Assembly: GCF_013912375.1 (NCBI RefSeq)
Contig: NZ_JACETV010000008.1
Location: 186,001 to 250,000, forward strand
Direction: 5' to 3'
DNA: 64,000 bases
From: Emticicia sp. BO119
GTDB taxonomy: Bacteria; Bacteroidota; Bacteroidia; Cytophagales; Spirosomataceae
Positions 1 through 7,358 of this stretch are shown here, one piece after another; within the stretch, counting starts at the first letter, position 1; every line of letters starts with the position of its first letter. The position numbers were made by a program, and so were the translations under genes. The notes beneath the pieces were generated by a model. The model was not told the DNA's origin, ran no database searches, and saw only the letters and a program-made list of their open reading frames with translations.

Positions 1-602
1 GAGGGTGTATTATTACCCTGCAAATCAATTTCTACCTTTCTATGGTCTAATTCTCCGTTACGCAACTTGTCCCTGAAAGCTTCACGTGTTTTTTCGTTCA
101 ACAAATTTTCGGTATAATCTTCGATTTCCTCTTTTTTGTTTTCAACCTTGAAACCAAATTCTTTTTTATCTTTTACAGGAGGAATCAGAATATCCAACAG
201 GTTATCCTCAACTGTTTCGAGGGCTTTAGCTTTGACCTCTTCTTTTTTGGCAGCTCTCACCATATTTACCGATTGCTCCACCAAATCTCTTACCATACTT
301 TCACAATCACGACCCACATAACCTACTTCTGTAAATTTTGAAGCTTCTACTTTTGTAAAAGGGGCATCAGCAATTTTTGCCAACCGGCGGGCGATTTCTG
401 TTTTCCCGACCCCCGTAGTACCTATCATCAATATATTGTTCGGAATAATCTCTGACTGCATTTCTACATTGGCATTCATTCTGCGCCAGCGATTTCTTAA
501 CGCAATAGCTACGTTTCTTTTTGCTTCTTTCTGACCAATAATATATTTGTCGAGTTCGTGTACAATTTGTTGCGGTGTAAGATTTTCTATGATTTTCGCC
601 AT
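1..602 (-). CDS. hslU: ATP-dependent protease ATPase subunit HslU (ClpY), N-terminal part, cut by window edge
   Basis: The first ~200 residues of HslU, the AAA+ unfoldase that feeds substrates to the HslV peptidase in the cytoplasm. The protein begins [14 protein letters not shown]. Walker A (GTTGVGKT) lies at residues 61-68 and the pore-loop motif GYVG at 94-97. The start of the variable I domain follows. The usual GPTGVGKT is GTTGVGKT here. The ATG is at 600-602, and the rest of the gene, with Walker B and the sensors, lies beyond position 1. A well-spaced Bacteroidota promoter lies just upstream. The identification is firm; only the end is missing. Confidence 0.95.
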   Translation of the reverse strand, partial: MAKIIENLTPQQIVHELDKYIIGQKEAKRNVAIALRNRWRRMNANVEMQSEIIPNNILMIGTTGVGKTEIARRLAKIADAPFTKVEASKFTEVGYVGRDCESMVRDLVEQSVNMVRAAKKEEVKAKALETVEDNLLDILIPPVKDKKEFGFKVENKKEEIEDYTENLLNEKTREAFRDKLRNGELDHRKVEIDLQGNNTP

Positions 603-654
603 TAAAATAAGCTTCTATTTAATTGTTTAATGTATTTTATCAACAGTCAGGCTA

Positions 655-684
655 CAAATTTAGTTTTCATTCTTTCCAAAACAA
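655..684 (-). promoter_or_regulatory. Predicted promoter for hslU
   Basis: Read on the minus strand, a TTG (682-684) is followed after 19 nt by TAAATTTG (655-662). This matches the Bacteroidota primary-sigma consensus of TTG at -33 and TAnnTTTG at -7. The start of transcription would fall near 648, giving a leader of about 46 nt before the hslU ATG. This is a motif match only. Confidence 0.55.
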
Positions 685-799
685 AAAGCAGGCCTGTTTT
701 TATGATTAGCGGTTGACATAGTTTATAAAAAACAGATTATTCTCTTTTGCCAATATTGTATCATTTTTCTAAACTGCCTTCATTCTAATTTATCGGTTA

Positions 800-1331
800 A
801 TGAAACGTGTTGTTAATTACAAAAGAATCTTCCAGATCATATTCCTTATTATAATTGCAGGTTTCCTGATACCCCAGATTTTCCGTATGCCAGTCAGGGG
901 GCGCAACAAAATCAAGTTTTAATCAAAAGTCTTATTGGTATTATTCATGGGGTAAATCAGGTACTCACAAGGGAGTGGATATTTTTGCTGTCAAAGGTGT
1001 GGTGGTTAATCCGGCAACTAAAGGGTTTGTCATTTTTAAAGGAAATTCAGGCATAGGGTGCAAAGTTGTTATGGTTTTAGGACCTAAATGGAGGGTACAT
1101 TATTATGCCCATTTAGATACCATTTCGGCTAAGTTTTTTTCTTATGTAAACGGGCAAAGTACCATTGGTACAGTAAGTGATTCAGGCAATGCCAAAGGCA
1201 AAGCACCACATTCACATTATTCTCTTGTTACACTTTTTCCATATTTCTGGCAGATAGATCGGGCTAAGCAAGGTTGGAAGAAAATGTTTTATCTGAATCC
1301 TATTCCTTATCAGAGCCAGGCTCTCTCCTAA
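800..1331 (+). pseudogene. M23 family metallopeptidase (LytM-like), frameshifted near the N-terminus
   Basis: A cell-wall endopeptidase of the LytM/M23 type, broken by one frameshift. From the ATG at 800 the frame gives a membrane anchor or signal (MKRVVNYKRIFQ, then a hydrophobic stretch, ending IPQIFRMPVRG). It stops at 920-922. The conserved catalytic part continues in the next frame: SYWYYSWGKSGTHKGVD with the first zinc ligands (HxxxD), then GPKWRVHYYAHLD and the HxH motif (PHSHY), ending at 1331. Dropping one G from the five-G run at 897-901 joins the two parts as MPVRGATKSSFNQK. This is either a real decay event, a slippage site or a base-call error. An internal GTG at 975 could at most start a fragment lacking the first zinc-ligand histidine. 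Confidence 0.75.
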
Positions 1332-1332
1332 G

Positions 1333-1707
1333 TCAAGACTTAATTTCGATCATTTCTCCTTCGGTATTACCTAAGTTTCTCCCCCATTTAGCGATGGCTT
1401 CAAGAGCGGGAATTAATGTTTTGCCAAAATCACTTAGTGAATATTCAACTCTCAATGGAACTTCTGCAAATACCTCTCTTTTTACCAACCCATCTTCTTC
1501 TAAGGCTTTCAGTTGTATGCTCAACATCTTTTCGGTTATATCAGGTATCTGCTTTTTTAACTCACCAAAACGGAGGGTTTTGTTACGTAAATACCAAAGT
1601 ACTACGGTTTTCCATTTGCCACCTATGTAGCCCATCGTTACATCCATAGCACAGTGATACATCTTATTTTTTATCTTAAAAGCATAAATTTTTTCTTGTA
1701 TTATCAT
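1333..1707 (-). CDS. HxlR family winged-helix transcriptional regulator
   Basis: A 124-residue HxlR-type (DUF24) regulator. The family motifs are the N-terminal Cys (MYHCAMD), GGKWKTVVLWYL for the first helix, and ITEKMLSIQLKALEEDGLVKRE for the recognition helix and wing. HxlR proteins usually bind palindromes between themselves and a divergent target gene, often a redox enzyme, and some sense reactive aldehydes or oxidants through the Cys. Here the divergent gene at 1818 is an NAD(P)-binding oxidoreductase, and palindromes lie in the shared promoter region. A second in-frame Met (MYHCAMD, at 1662) could be the start, but the ATG at 1707 fits the predicted promoter. The ligand is unknown. Confidence 0.9.
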   Translation of the reverse strand: MIIQEKIYAFKIKNKMYHCAMDVTMGYIGGKWKTVVLWYLRNKTLRFGELKKQIPDITEKMLSIQLKALEEDGLVKREVFAEVPLRVEYSLSDFGKTLIPALEAIAKWGRNLGNTEGEMIEIKS

Positions 1708-1726
1708 TTTTTGAAACTTTTCTTAT

Positions 1727-1796
1727 ACTGTCAAATTTGACAGTTATTGCAAAGATAATCTACTATACATAGTTTTGCAACTATACTTTTTATAGT
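1727..1796. promoter_or_regulatory. Overlapping divergent promoters with palindromic operators (HxlR / oxidoreductase)
   Basis: Plus-strand promoter: TTG 1747-1749, 20 nt, TAGTTTTG 1770-1777. Minus-strand promoter: TTG (read from CAA 1778-1780), 20 nt, TATCTTTG (read from 1757-1750). Each promoter's -33 element is next to the other's -7 element. Three palindromes are present: ACTGTCAAATTTGACAGT (1727-1744, perfect), ACTAT-AC-ATAGT (1762-1773) and ACTATA-N5-TATAGT (1780-1796). The outer two fall near the two predicted transcription starts, so a protein bound there would block both genes. That the HxlR protein binds them is inferred from position. Confidence 0.6.
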
Positions 1797-1817
1797 AACA
1801 AAATCAACAGTCTACTC

Positions 1818-2471
1818 ATGAAAAAAATCGGAATTCTGGGCACAGGTATAGTAGGTAAAACTATCGGCTCAAAACTTATTCAATTAGGCTACGAAGTTAA
1901 AATGGGCAGCCGTACAGCTACTAACGAAAAAGCTATTGCCTGGGCTAAAGCCAACGGCAACAAGGCTTTGACAGGTACTTTTGCAGATGTTGCCACCTTT
2001 GACGAAATTGTTTTTAACTGTACCAAAGGAGAAGTCACCTTAGAGGTATTCAAACAGGCAGGTATTGAAAATTTTGATGGAAAAACCATTATAGATATTA
2101 GCAATCCGCTGGATTTCTCTCAGGGTATGCCACCAATTTTAGCACCACAATACAGTAATAGCAATTCATTAGGTGAAGAAGTACAAAAGTTATTGCCCAA
2201 TGCTTATGTCGTGAAAACACTAAACATTGTGAATTGTGAGGTAATGGTAGAGGCAACAAAAAGTGGTGGTGTCCCGACTATGTTTGTGTGTGGCAATAAT
2301 GCAGATGCAAAAGAAGCGGTACAAGGTATTCTGAATCAGTTTGGATGGACAGATATTATGGACTTAGGTGATATAAGCACCGCTCGTGGTACTGAAATGA
2401 TGCTACCTATATGGCTAAGAATTTATCTTTCGACGCAGAACGGATATTTTGGTTTTAAAGTTATCAGATAA
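1818..2471 (+). CDS. NAD(P)-binding oxidoreductase, F420-dependent NADP reductase-like
   Basis: A 217-residue Rossmann-fold protein starting MKKIGILGTGIVGKTIGSKL, with the GxGxxG dinucleotide motif at residues 7-12. SRT after the second strand suggests NADP preference. The later segment (DISNPLDFSQGMPP, VKTLNIVN) follows the NADPH-dependent F420 reductase / NAD(P)-binding family. Bacteroidota lack F420, so the natural substrate is unknown. It is transcribed away from the HxlR regulator at 1333-1707 and shares an overlapping promoter with it, so it is probably the regulator's target. A perfect 15-bp hairpin follows the stop. Confidence 0.82.
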   Translation: MKKIGILGTGIVGKTIGSKLIQLGYEVKMGSRTATNEKAIAWAKANGNKALTGTFADVATFDEIVFNCTKGEVTLEVFKQAGIENFDGKTIIDISNPLDFSQGMPPILAPQYSNSNSLGEEVQKLLPNAYVVKTLNIVNCEVMVEATKSGGVPTMFVCGNNADAKEAVQGILNQFGWTDIMDLGDISTARGTEMMLPIWLRIYLSTQNGYFGFKVIR

Positions 2472-2499
2472 ATAAGCATAAAAGCAATAGTCTTTCGTT

Positions 2500-2540
2500 A
2501 ATACAATCGAGTATAAGAAATACTCGATTGTATTGTTTAT
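2500..2540 (+). terminator. Rho-independent terminator after the oxidoreductase
   Basis: AATACAATCGAGTAT (2500-2514), a 5-nt loop, then the perfect complement ATACTCGATTGTATT (2520-2534), followed by a short T-rich tail. It lies 28 nt after the stop at 2471. Confidence 0.7.
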
Positions 2541-2725
2541 ACCCATTGCATATTATTCATGATATAATATTTTTTCATGGAAATGCTATAAAATTTATCA
2601 AGCAAACAGATTTTTTTGTAAGTTTGAAGTAAATATCAAGCGTATAAAATAAGCTTTGTAAATCGTAAAATCTCTGTCAGATTTTACATACTTTAATCTA
2701 ATTTTCACTATTCAACTCTTCAATA

Positions 2726-4189
2726 ATGCAAAACAAAAAGACAACGAACAGAAGGGATTTTATCAAAAGCGGTGCTGTTGCTGCGAGTGGATTCTTTATT
2801 GTACCTCGTCATGTATTAGGTAAAGGTTTTCTTGCACCAAGTGATAAACTCAATATTGCTGCCATTGGTGCCGGTGGTAAAGGTGGTTCAGACATTGCCA
2901 ACGCTTATAACAATGGTGTGAACAATGTAGTAGCACTTTGTGATGTTGATATGGCTCGTTGTAAAGGCAGCCTCGAAAAATTCCCTACCGCCAAACGTTA
3001 TAATGATTTCAGAGTGATGTTTGATGAAATGAAAGGAGATATTGACGCAGTAACTATCTCTACTCCTGACCATCAGCATGCAGTAGCAGCTATGGATGCA
3101 ATGTCAAGAGGTAAACATGTTTATGTGCAAAAACCATTGACGCACGATATTTACGAAGCCCGTAAGCTTACTGAAGGTGCCAGAAAATACAAAGTGGTAA
3201 CGCAAATGGGTAACCAGGGTGCATCAAATCCAACTCAGAAAGTAATGATGGAGTGGTTGGACAAAGGTACTATCGGAACTGTAAGCGATGTTCATATCTG
3301 GACTAACCGCCCTGTATGGCCACAAGGCAACCCTGCACCAACCGATAAACCTGCTTTGATTGAGTCGATGACTTCAAAAGACTGGGATTTATGGGTAGGT
3401 ACTGCTCCTTGGGTTGATTATCACCCATTATATCACCCGTTCAAATGGCGTGGATGGTGGAACTTCGGAACTGGCGCTTTGGGAGATATGGGTTGTCACT
3501 TGATTGATCCTGCTTTCCGTGTATTAGGTTTGGGCTATCCAACAGAAATTGAATGTAGTGTGGGACAGGTATTCCTGAAAGACTGGCAACCAGAATATAA
3601 TCCCGAAGGATGCCCGCCATCTTCAAGTGTTCAGATTAAATTCCCTGCGACCAAACGTAATAATGCTCCTGTTACTATGTACTGGACAGACGGTGGTATC
3701 CGTCCGTTCCATCCAGAGTGGATTCCTGCTAACGAGCCATTGGCAGAAGCAGATAGCAGCAATGGTGTATTGATGATTGGTACTAAAGGTGTAATGACTT
3801 GTGGAACCTATGGTAATACACCTAAGATTTATATGAAAAACGGGGAGAAAATAGACATCAATCCAAAAGCAGATCCGAACGTGAAATCGCTTCCTGAACA
3901 CGGACATCAGGCATCTTGGGCTGAGGCTTGTAAAGCTGGTTTTAATAGCAAAGAACACAAAGGTCTTTCGTCGTCGTTCGATTATTCAGGACCATTGACA
4001 GAAACCGTATTGATGGGTAACCTTGCTATCCGTAGTTATAACCTTCGTAAATCGAACGGTAGAAATGGTTTCAATTACGACGGACGTAAAAAACTATTGT
4101 GGGATGGTACTAACATGAAGATTACTAACTTCGATGAAGCCAATCAGTTTGTACAACGCCAATACCGCGACGGTTGGAAATTAGTGTAA
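2726..4189 (+). CDS. Gfo/Idh/MocA family oxidoreductase, Tat-exported
   Basis: A 487-residue NAD(P)-dependent sugar or cyclitol dehydrogenase-like protein of the Gfo/Idh/MocA family. A twin-arginine signal is visible (RRDFIKSGAVAASGFFIV, Arg9-Arg10), so it is probably folded with its cofactor and exported. The Rossmann motif GAGGKGG follows (NIAAIGAGGKGGSDIA), then the family's EKP-like motif as VYVQKPLTHD, and the C-terminal alpha/beta domain with GDMGCHLIDPAFRVLG. Such exported paralogues are common in Bacteroidota. Their substrates are mostly unassigned; sugar or glycoside oxidation is the general expectation. It is a single gene with its own terminator. Confidence 0.9.
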   Translation: MQNKKTTNRRDFIKSGAVAASGFFIVPRHVLGKGFLAPSDKLNIAAIGAGGKGGSDIANAYNNGVNNVVALCDVDMARCKGSLEKFPTAKRYNDFRVMFDEMKGDIDAVTISTPDHQHAVAAMDAMSRGKHVYVQKPLTHDIYEARKLTEGARKYKVVTQMGNQGASNPTQKVMMEWLDKGTIGTVSDVHIWTNRPVWPQGNPAPTDKPALIESMTSKDWDLWVGTAPWVDYHPLYHPFKWRGWWNFGTGALGDMGCHLIDPAFRVLGLGYPTEIECSVGQVFLKDWQPEYNPEGCPPSSSVQIKFPATKRNNAPVTMYWTDGGIRPFHPEWIPANEPLAEADSSNGVLMIGTKGVMTCGTYGNTPKIYMKNGEKIDINPKADPNVKSLPEHGHQASWAEACKAGFNSKEHKGLSSSFDYSGPLTETVLMGNLAIRSYNLRKSNGRNGFNYDGRKKLLWDGTNMKITNFDEANQFVQRQYRDGWKLV

Positions 4190-4217
4190 TTAATATAAAA
4201 ATATATCAATTATCTAT

Positions 4218-4249
4218 AAAAATCCTGCCTCATAAGAAGCAGGATTTTT
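4218..4249. terminator. Bidirectional terminator between convergent genes
   Basis: AAAAATCCTGC (4218-4228), a 10-nt loop, then GCAGGATTTTT (4239-4249), a perfect 11-bp stem with A and T runs on either side. It lies between the Gfo/Idh/MocA gene and the Nudix gene and can serve both strands. Confidence 0.85.
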
Positions 4250-4255
4250 AGTTTA

Positions 4256-4933
4256 TCATAATTGAGCCATCAGCTGAAAATCTTTTATTTTAGCCAGATA
4301 CAGGTAATTCAGCAATACTGCATTGGTATTGTTAATTAAACGGTGTGCTTCTACAAAAGGCAGAATATGAGTAGTTATTCTTTCATGCTCATAGTCAGTT
4401 CCCATCTCTTTTTCATTCAGATCTGCTATTTCTTCGGCAGTCAAATATAACTCACAATAATAGAGATAAATGGCCTCATCACTTGTACCAGTACTCGGGA
4501 AAACCCTTTTCTGAGGTGTAACATCAATTAACTGTTCAGCCGTAACAGCTAATCCTGTTTCTTCTTTCACTTCCTGAATAGCTATTTCTAAAGGTGTTTT
4601 TGAGCCATCAACCATCCCTGCCGGATGCTCATAGGTAAATGCTCCTTCTGCAATTCTTCTTTGTTTTACCAATAACAGGTGCTTTTCTTTAGTTTCTTTA
4701 TCAACCAGGCAGGTAAGAACTGATACTACTTCACCTTTTAAGAAACATATCGGCGGTATCTTATCTCCTTCAGGTGTTTCGGCATCCAGCATCAAAAGCG
4801 AAAAAAGTACTTCTCCATTGTAGCGATATCGGGTATAATGTTGCTCTATATGATTGATTTTTAAACCATTTCCTATAAGATTCTTTTTCCAAAGCTTAAA
4901 TTTGTGTGCGTCTTCGAGTTTTTCGTTAGTCAT
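4256..4933 (-). CDS. Nudix hydrolase (ADP-ribose pyrophosphatase-like) with a variant Nudix box
   Basis: A 225-residue cytoplasmic Nudix protein that would cleave a nucleoside diphosphate linked to another group, ADP-ribose-like substrates being the best guess. The Nudix box reads GMVDGSKTPLEIAIQEVKEETGL in outline (quoted here as GMVDGSK, TPLEIAI, QEVKEETGL). Against the consensus Gx5Ex7REUxEExGU the first Glu is Lys and the Arg is Gln, while the metal-binding EVKEE core is kept. The N-terminal half (HYTRYRYNGEVLFSLLMLD) matches the longer Nudix proteins of this group. It converges on the gene at 2726. The exact substrate cannot be read from sequence. Confidence 0.85.
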   Translation of the reverse strand: MTNEKLEDAHKFKLWKKNLIGNGLKINHIEQHYTRYRYNGEVLFSLLMLDAETPEGDKIPPICFLKGEVVSVLTCLVDKETKEKHLLLVKQRRIAEGAFTYEHPAGMVDGSKTPLEIAIQEVKEETGLAVTAEQLIDVTPQKRVFPSTGTSDEAIYLYYCELYLTAEEIADLNEKEMGTDYEHERITTHILPFVEAHRLINNTNAVLLNYLYLAKIKDFQLMAQL

Positions 4934-4964
4934 AACAAGATTTTTCTACAAAAATAAGCATTAC

Positions 4965-5189
4965 ATGAATCAAAACACAGGAAAATATATCATCTTCATT
5001 GGCGGTATCTTAATTTTAATCGGTATCATCATTTATTTTTTTGCAGACAAATTGCATTGGTTAGGACGCCTACCTGGTGATATTCGTTATGAGAAAGGCA
5101 ATACGCGCATTTATTTCCCCGTTGTTACAATGCTATTGCTAAGCCTACTGCTGAATCTCATTATTTACCTTATAAAAAAGTTTTTCTAA
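4965..5189 (+). CDS. DUF2905 family small membrane protein
   Basis: A 74-residue protein starting MNQNTGKYIIFIGGILILIG. Two hydrophobic segments flank the family's signature loop WLGRLPGDIRYEKGNTRIYFP. This matches DUF2905, a small inner-membrane family of unknown function. The frame is open upstream to 4854, but that part overlaps the Nudix gene's coding region on the other strand. The ATG at 4965 starts where family members start, so I chose it. Confidence 0.85.
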   Translation: MNQNTGKYIIFIGGILILIGIIIYFFADKLHWLGRLPGDIRYEKGNTRIYFPVVTMLLLSLLLNLIIYLIKKFF

Positions 5190-5263
5190 AGATTTTCATG
5201 CAACCAAATTTTTTTTGGGTGCGTCTGTATTGTAAAACCGATAAGAAGATTGTAACGCTAAAG

Positions 5264-6697
5264 ATGAAAAAACTCTACATATACCTTTTGTTGGTAGGCT
5301 GTATTCTTTCAGCGTGCGATAGCATAAAGGATCTTCAACCTGCCTTCAATATGGGTGAAGCTGTGCCGCAGGCGGCTATTAATGCCATTAAGCAGGAGTT
5401 TCCGGAAGCTACACAGATAAAGTTTTCTACGCTTGAAAAAGATAAATTATGGGAGTCGAACTTTCAGTTTAAGGTTGACCGGATGTCGGCTATAGTCAAC
5501 AATACCGGCAAGATTACAGAAACTTATAAGATAACCAATGGTGTACAATTGCCCGATAACGCTTTAAACTATATTACGACTAATTTCCCAAGTGCAACAA
5601 TAAGGAATGTATGTCAGCAATTAGCTCCTAATAATACAACCGTTATAGGGTATAAAGTAATTGTAACTCTGACAGAGGGCAAAGATATAGCCGTCATCTT
5701 TGATGCTACTGGCACTTTGGTTATGGTAGCGTCTAATGACAGACCAGGCCCGGGAGGTGGCTCAATGGGAATAGGAGGACCTCCTAAAATCTATTTCATT
5801 GAGCAAAAAGATTTGCCCGAAGCCATCAAGGCTTATTTATCTGAAAAACACCAGAACTATTCGCTGATAAAAGCGGCCGTATCAATACAAGGAGGGAACA
5901 AGTTATATTCAGTTGTTATAACAAAAGACCTGACTACTTTTGAATATCTGTTTGATGAAAAAGGTAATATTTTAAGGTCAGGTACATTAGGGCTTACTGT
6001 TCCGGTTTATAAGTTAGATTACAAGCCTTTATCATCTAAAGATTTACCTCAGGTTATCAAAGAGGTGCTGAATTTGAATTTTACTGAATGGACCTATGAA
6101 AATGGGTTTACATTTTTGCAGAATGGAGCTTTACAAGGATATTATATTTTAATTACTTCTCAAAAAAAACAATTCGCAGTACAGTTTGATGCAAAAGGTG
6201 AAAATGGACGTGGATTTCAAGTATGTGGAGCATTAGGGGCATCAAGTGGTAAGTACGACATAAAAGCTATTCAACCCAAAGATTTACCTGAATCTATCAC
6301 CAATTTTTTGTCTAATCGTTATCAGGAGTTTGCTTATATACAGACCTCTCTTATTACTGATAAAGATAAGAAAATCTATTGGGTAGCTATTGTCAAAGAA
6401 AACTTTGTTATTAATTATTCATTTGATGACAAGGGTAAAGTGATCGGAGCTTTTGAGAATCCTTTAAAATTCAGTAATGGCAAGCTTGTAGCAAAATATA
6501 TGCAGGATAGCGACATTACAGTCGTAATTAAAGAGTATTTTAATACATATTATAAAGGTTGGGTATTTCAGGCTGGCTTAATGCACTATGTAGATAGTCA
6601 GTTATTTTCATATGTTATAGTTATCAGAGTGAGCAGTGAATTTTATATTTTAAGCTTTGATGCAGATGGCAATTTTGTGGCGGCAAGAAAAGGCTGA
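5264..6697 (+). CDS. Lipoprotein with repeated PepSY-like domains
   Basis: A 477-residue lipoprotein. The ATG at 5264 begins a lipoprotein signal (MKKLYIYLLLVGCILSAC), with the lipid-bearing Cys at residue 18. The frame is open further up to 5198, but that would bury the signal. The mature part is a string of similar units of about 70-80 residues, each with a strand-rich part and a phrase like KDLPEAIKAYLSEKHQNY, KDLPQVIKEVLNLNFTEW or KDLPESITNFLSNRYQEF. These are typical of the PepSY-like (BLIP-type fold) families of Bacteroidota periplasmic proteins. A glycine/proline linker (RPGPGGGSMGIGGPP) follows the second unit. The function is unknown. The next gene is an ECF sigma factor 85 bp on, possibly the same operon. 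Confidence 0.75.
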   Translation: MKKLYIYLLLVGCILSACDSIKDLQPAFNMGEAVPQAAINAIKQEFPEATQIKFSTLEKDKLWESNFQFKVDRMSAIVNNTGKITETYKITNGVQLPDNALNYITTNFPSATIRNVCQQLAPNNTTVIGYKVIVTLTEGKDIAVIFDATGTLVMVASNDRPGPGGGSMGIGGPPKIYFIEQKDLPEAIKAYLSEKHQNYSLIKAAVSIQGGNKLYSVVITKDLTTFEYLFDEKGNILRSGTLGLTVPVYKLDYKPLSSKDLPQVIKEVLNLNFTEWTYENGFTFLQNGALQGYYILITSQKKQFAVQFDAKGENGRGFQVCGALGASSGKYDIKAIQPKDLPESITNFLSNRYQEFAYIQTSLITDKDKKIYWVAIVKENFVINYSFDDKGKVIGAFENPLKFSNGKLVAKYMQDSDITVVIKEYFNTYYKGWVFQAGLMHYVDSQLFSYVIVIRVSSEFYILSFDADGNFVAARKG

Positions 6698-6782
6698 TAC
6701 CTCTATTGCAGCTATTATCGGGGGCAGATAATGCTAACCTATTTTAAACGTTATTACTAAGAACACTGCAATCCTTTTGAGA

Positions 6783-7322
6783 ATGCCCAATGAAATTGAA
6801 TTAGTACTTGGATGCCAAAGGAACGACCCCAGAGCACAAGCCGCCTTTTATAATCTCTATAAAGGCCGGCTCTTGGGTATTTGTCGGCGTTACGCACGCA
6901 CGGTTATGGAAGCCGAAGATATTTTTCAAGAGGCTTTTATTAAGGTCTTTAATAAAATTCAGGATTTACAAAAACCTGAATCTGTCGAATATTGGGTAAA
7001 ATCTTTGGTTATCCGAACTGCCATTGATCACTATCGGCAAAATACTAATGAACGACAATTTGTTGACTACCATGTACTGGAAGATACCGGTAATGCAGAT
7101 ATAAGTGCGATATCGCAGTTGGGGCATGAAGAAATTGTTGCAATAATTAATGAACTATCAGACGGGTATAGAATGGTAGTAAACATGTATCTGATTGACG
7201 GCTACGAACATAATGAGATTGCCAAAATTTTAGGTATTTCAGAGGGGACTTCAAAGTCTCAATTATCACGGGCCAAGGTTCATTTAAGAAAAAAGCTCAT
7301 AGAAATGGGCGTAACTGTTTAA
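6783..7322 (+). CDS. RNA polymerase ECF-type sigma factor
   Basis: A 179-residue sigma-70 family protein of the extracytoplasmic-function group. Region 2 shows AFYNLYKGRLLGICRRYARTVMEAEDIFQEAFIKVF (quoted here as YNLYKGRLLGICRRY and AEDIFQEAFIKVF). Region 4 has the helix-turn-helix HNEIAKILGISEGTSKSQLSRAK. The ATG at 6783 (MPNEIELVLG) is preferred over an upstream in-frame TTG at 6777. The gene directly downstream encodes a single-span membrane protein with a cytoplasmic repeat domain, the usual place for the sigma factor's regulator or partner. Confidence 0.93.
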   Translation: MPNEIELVLGCQRNDPRAQAAFYNLYKGRLLGICRRYARTVMEAEDIFQEAFIKVFNKIQDLQKPESVEYWVKSLVIRTAIDHYRQNTNERQFVDYHVLEDTGNADISAISQLGHEEIVAIINELSDGYRMVVNMYLIDGYEHNEIAKILGISEGTSKSQLSRAKVHLRKKLIEMGVTV

Positions 7323-7358
7323 GAATAATAATAGGTTTGTTCCCATAGGGAATCTAAT

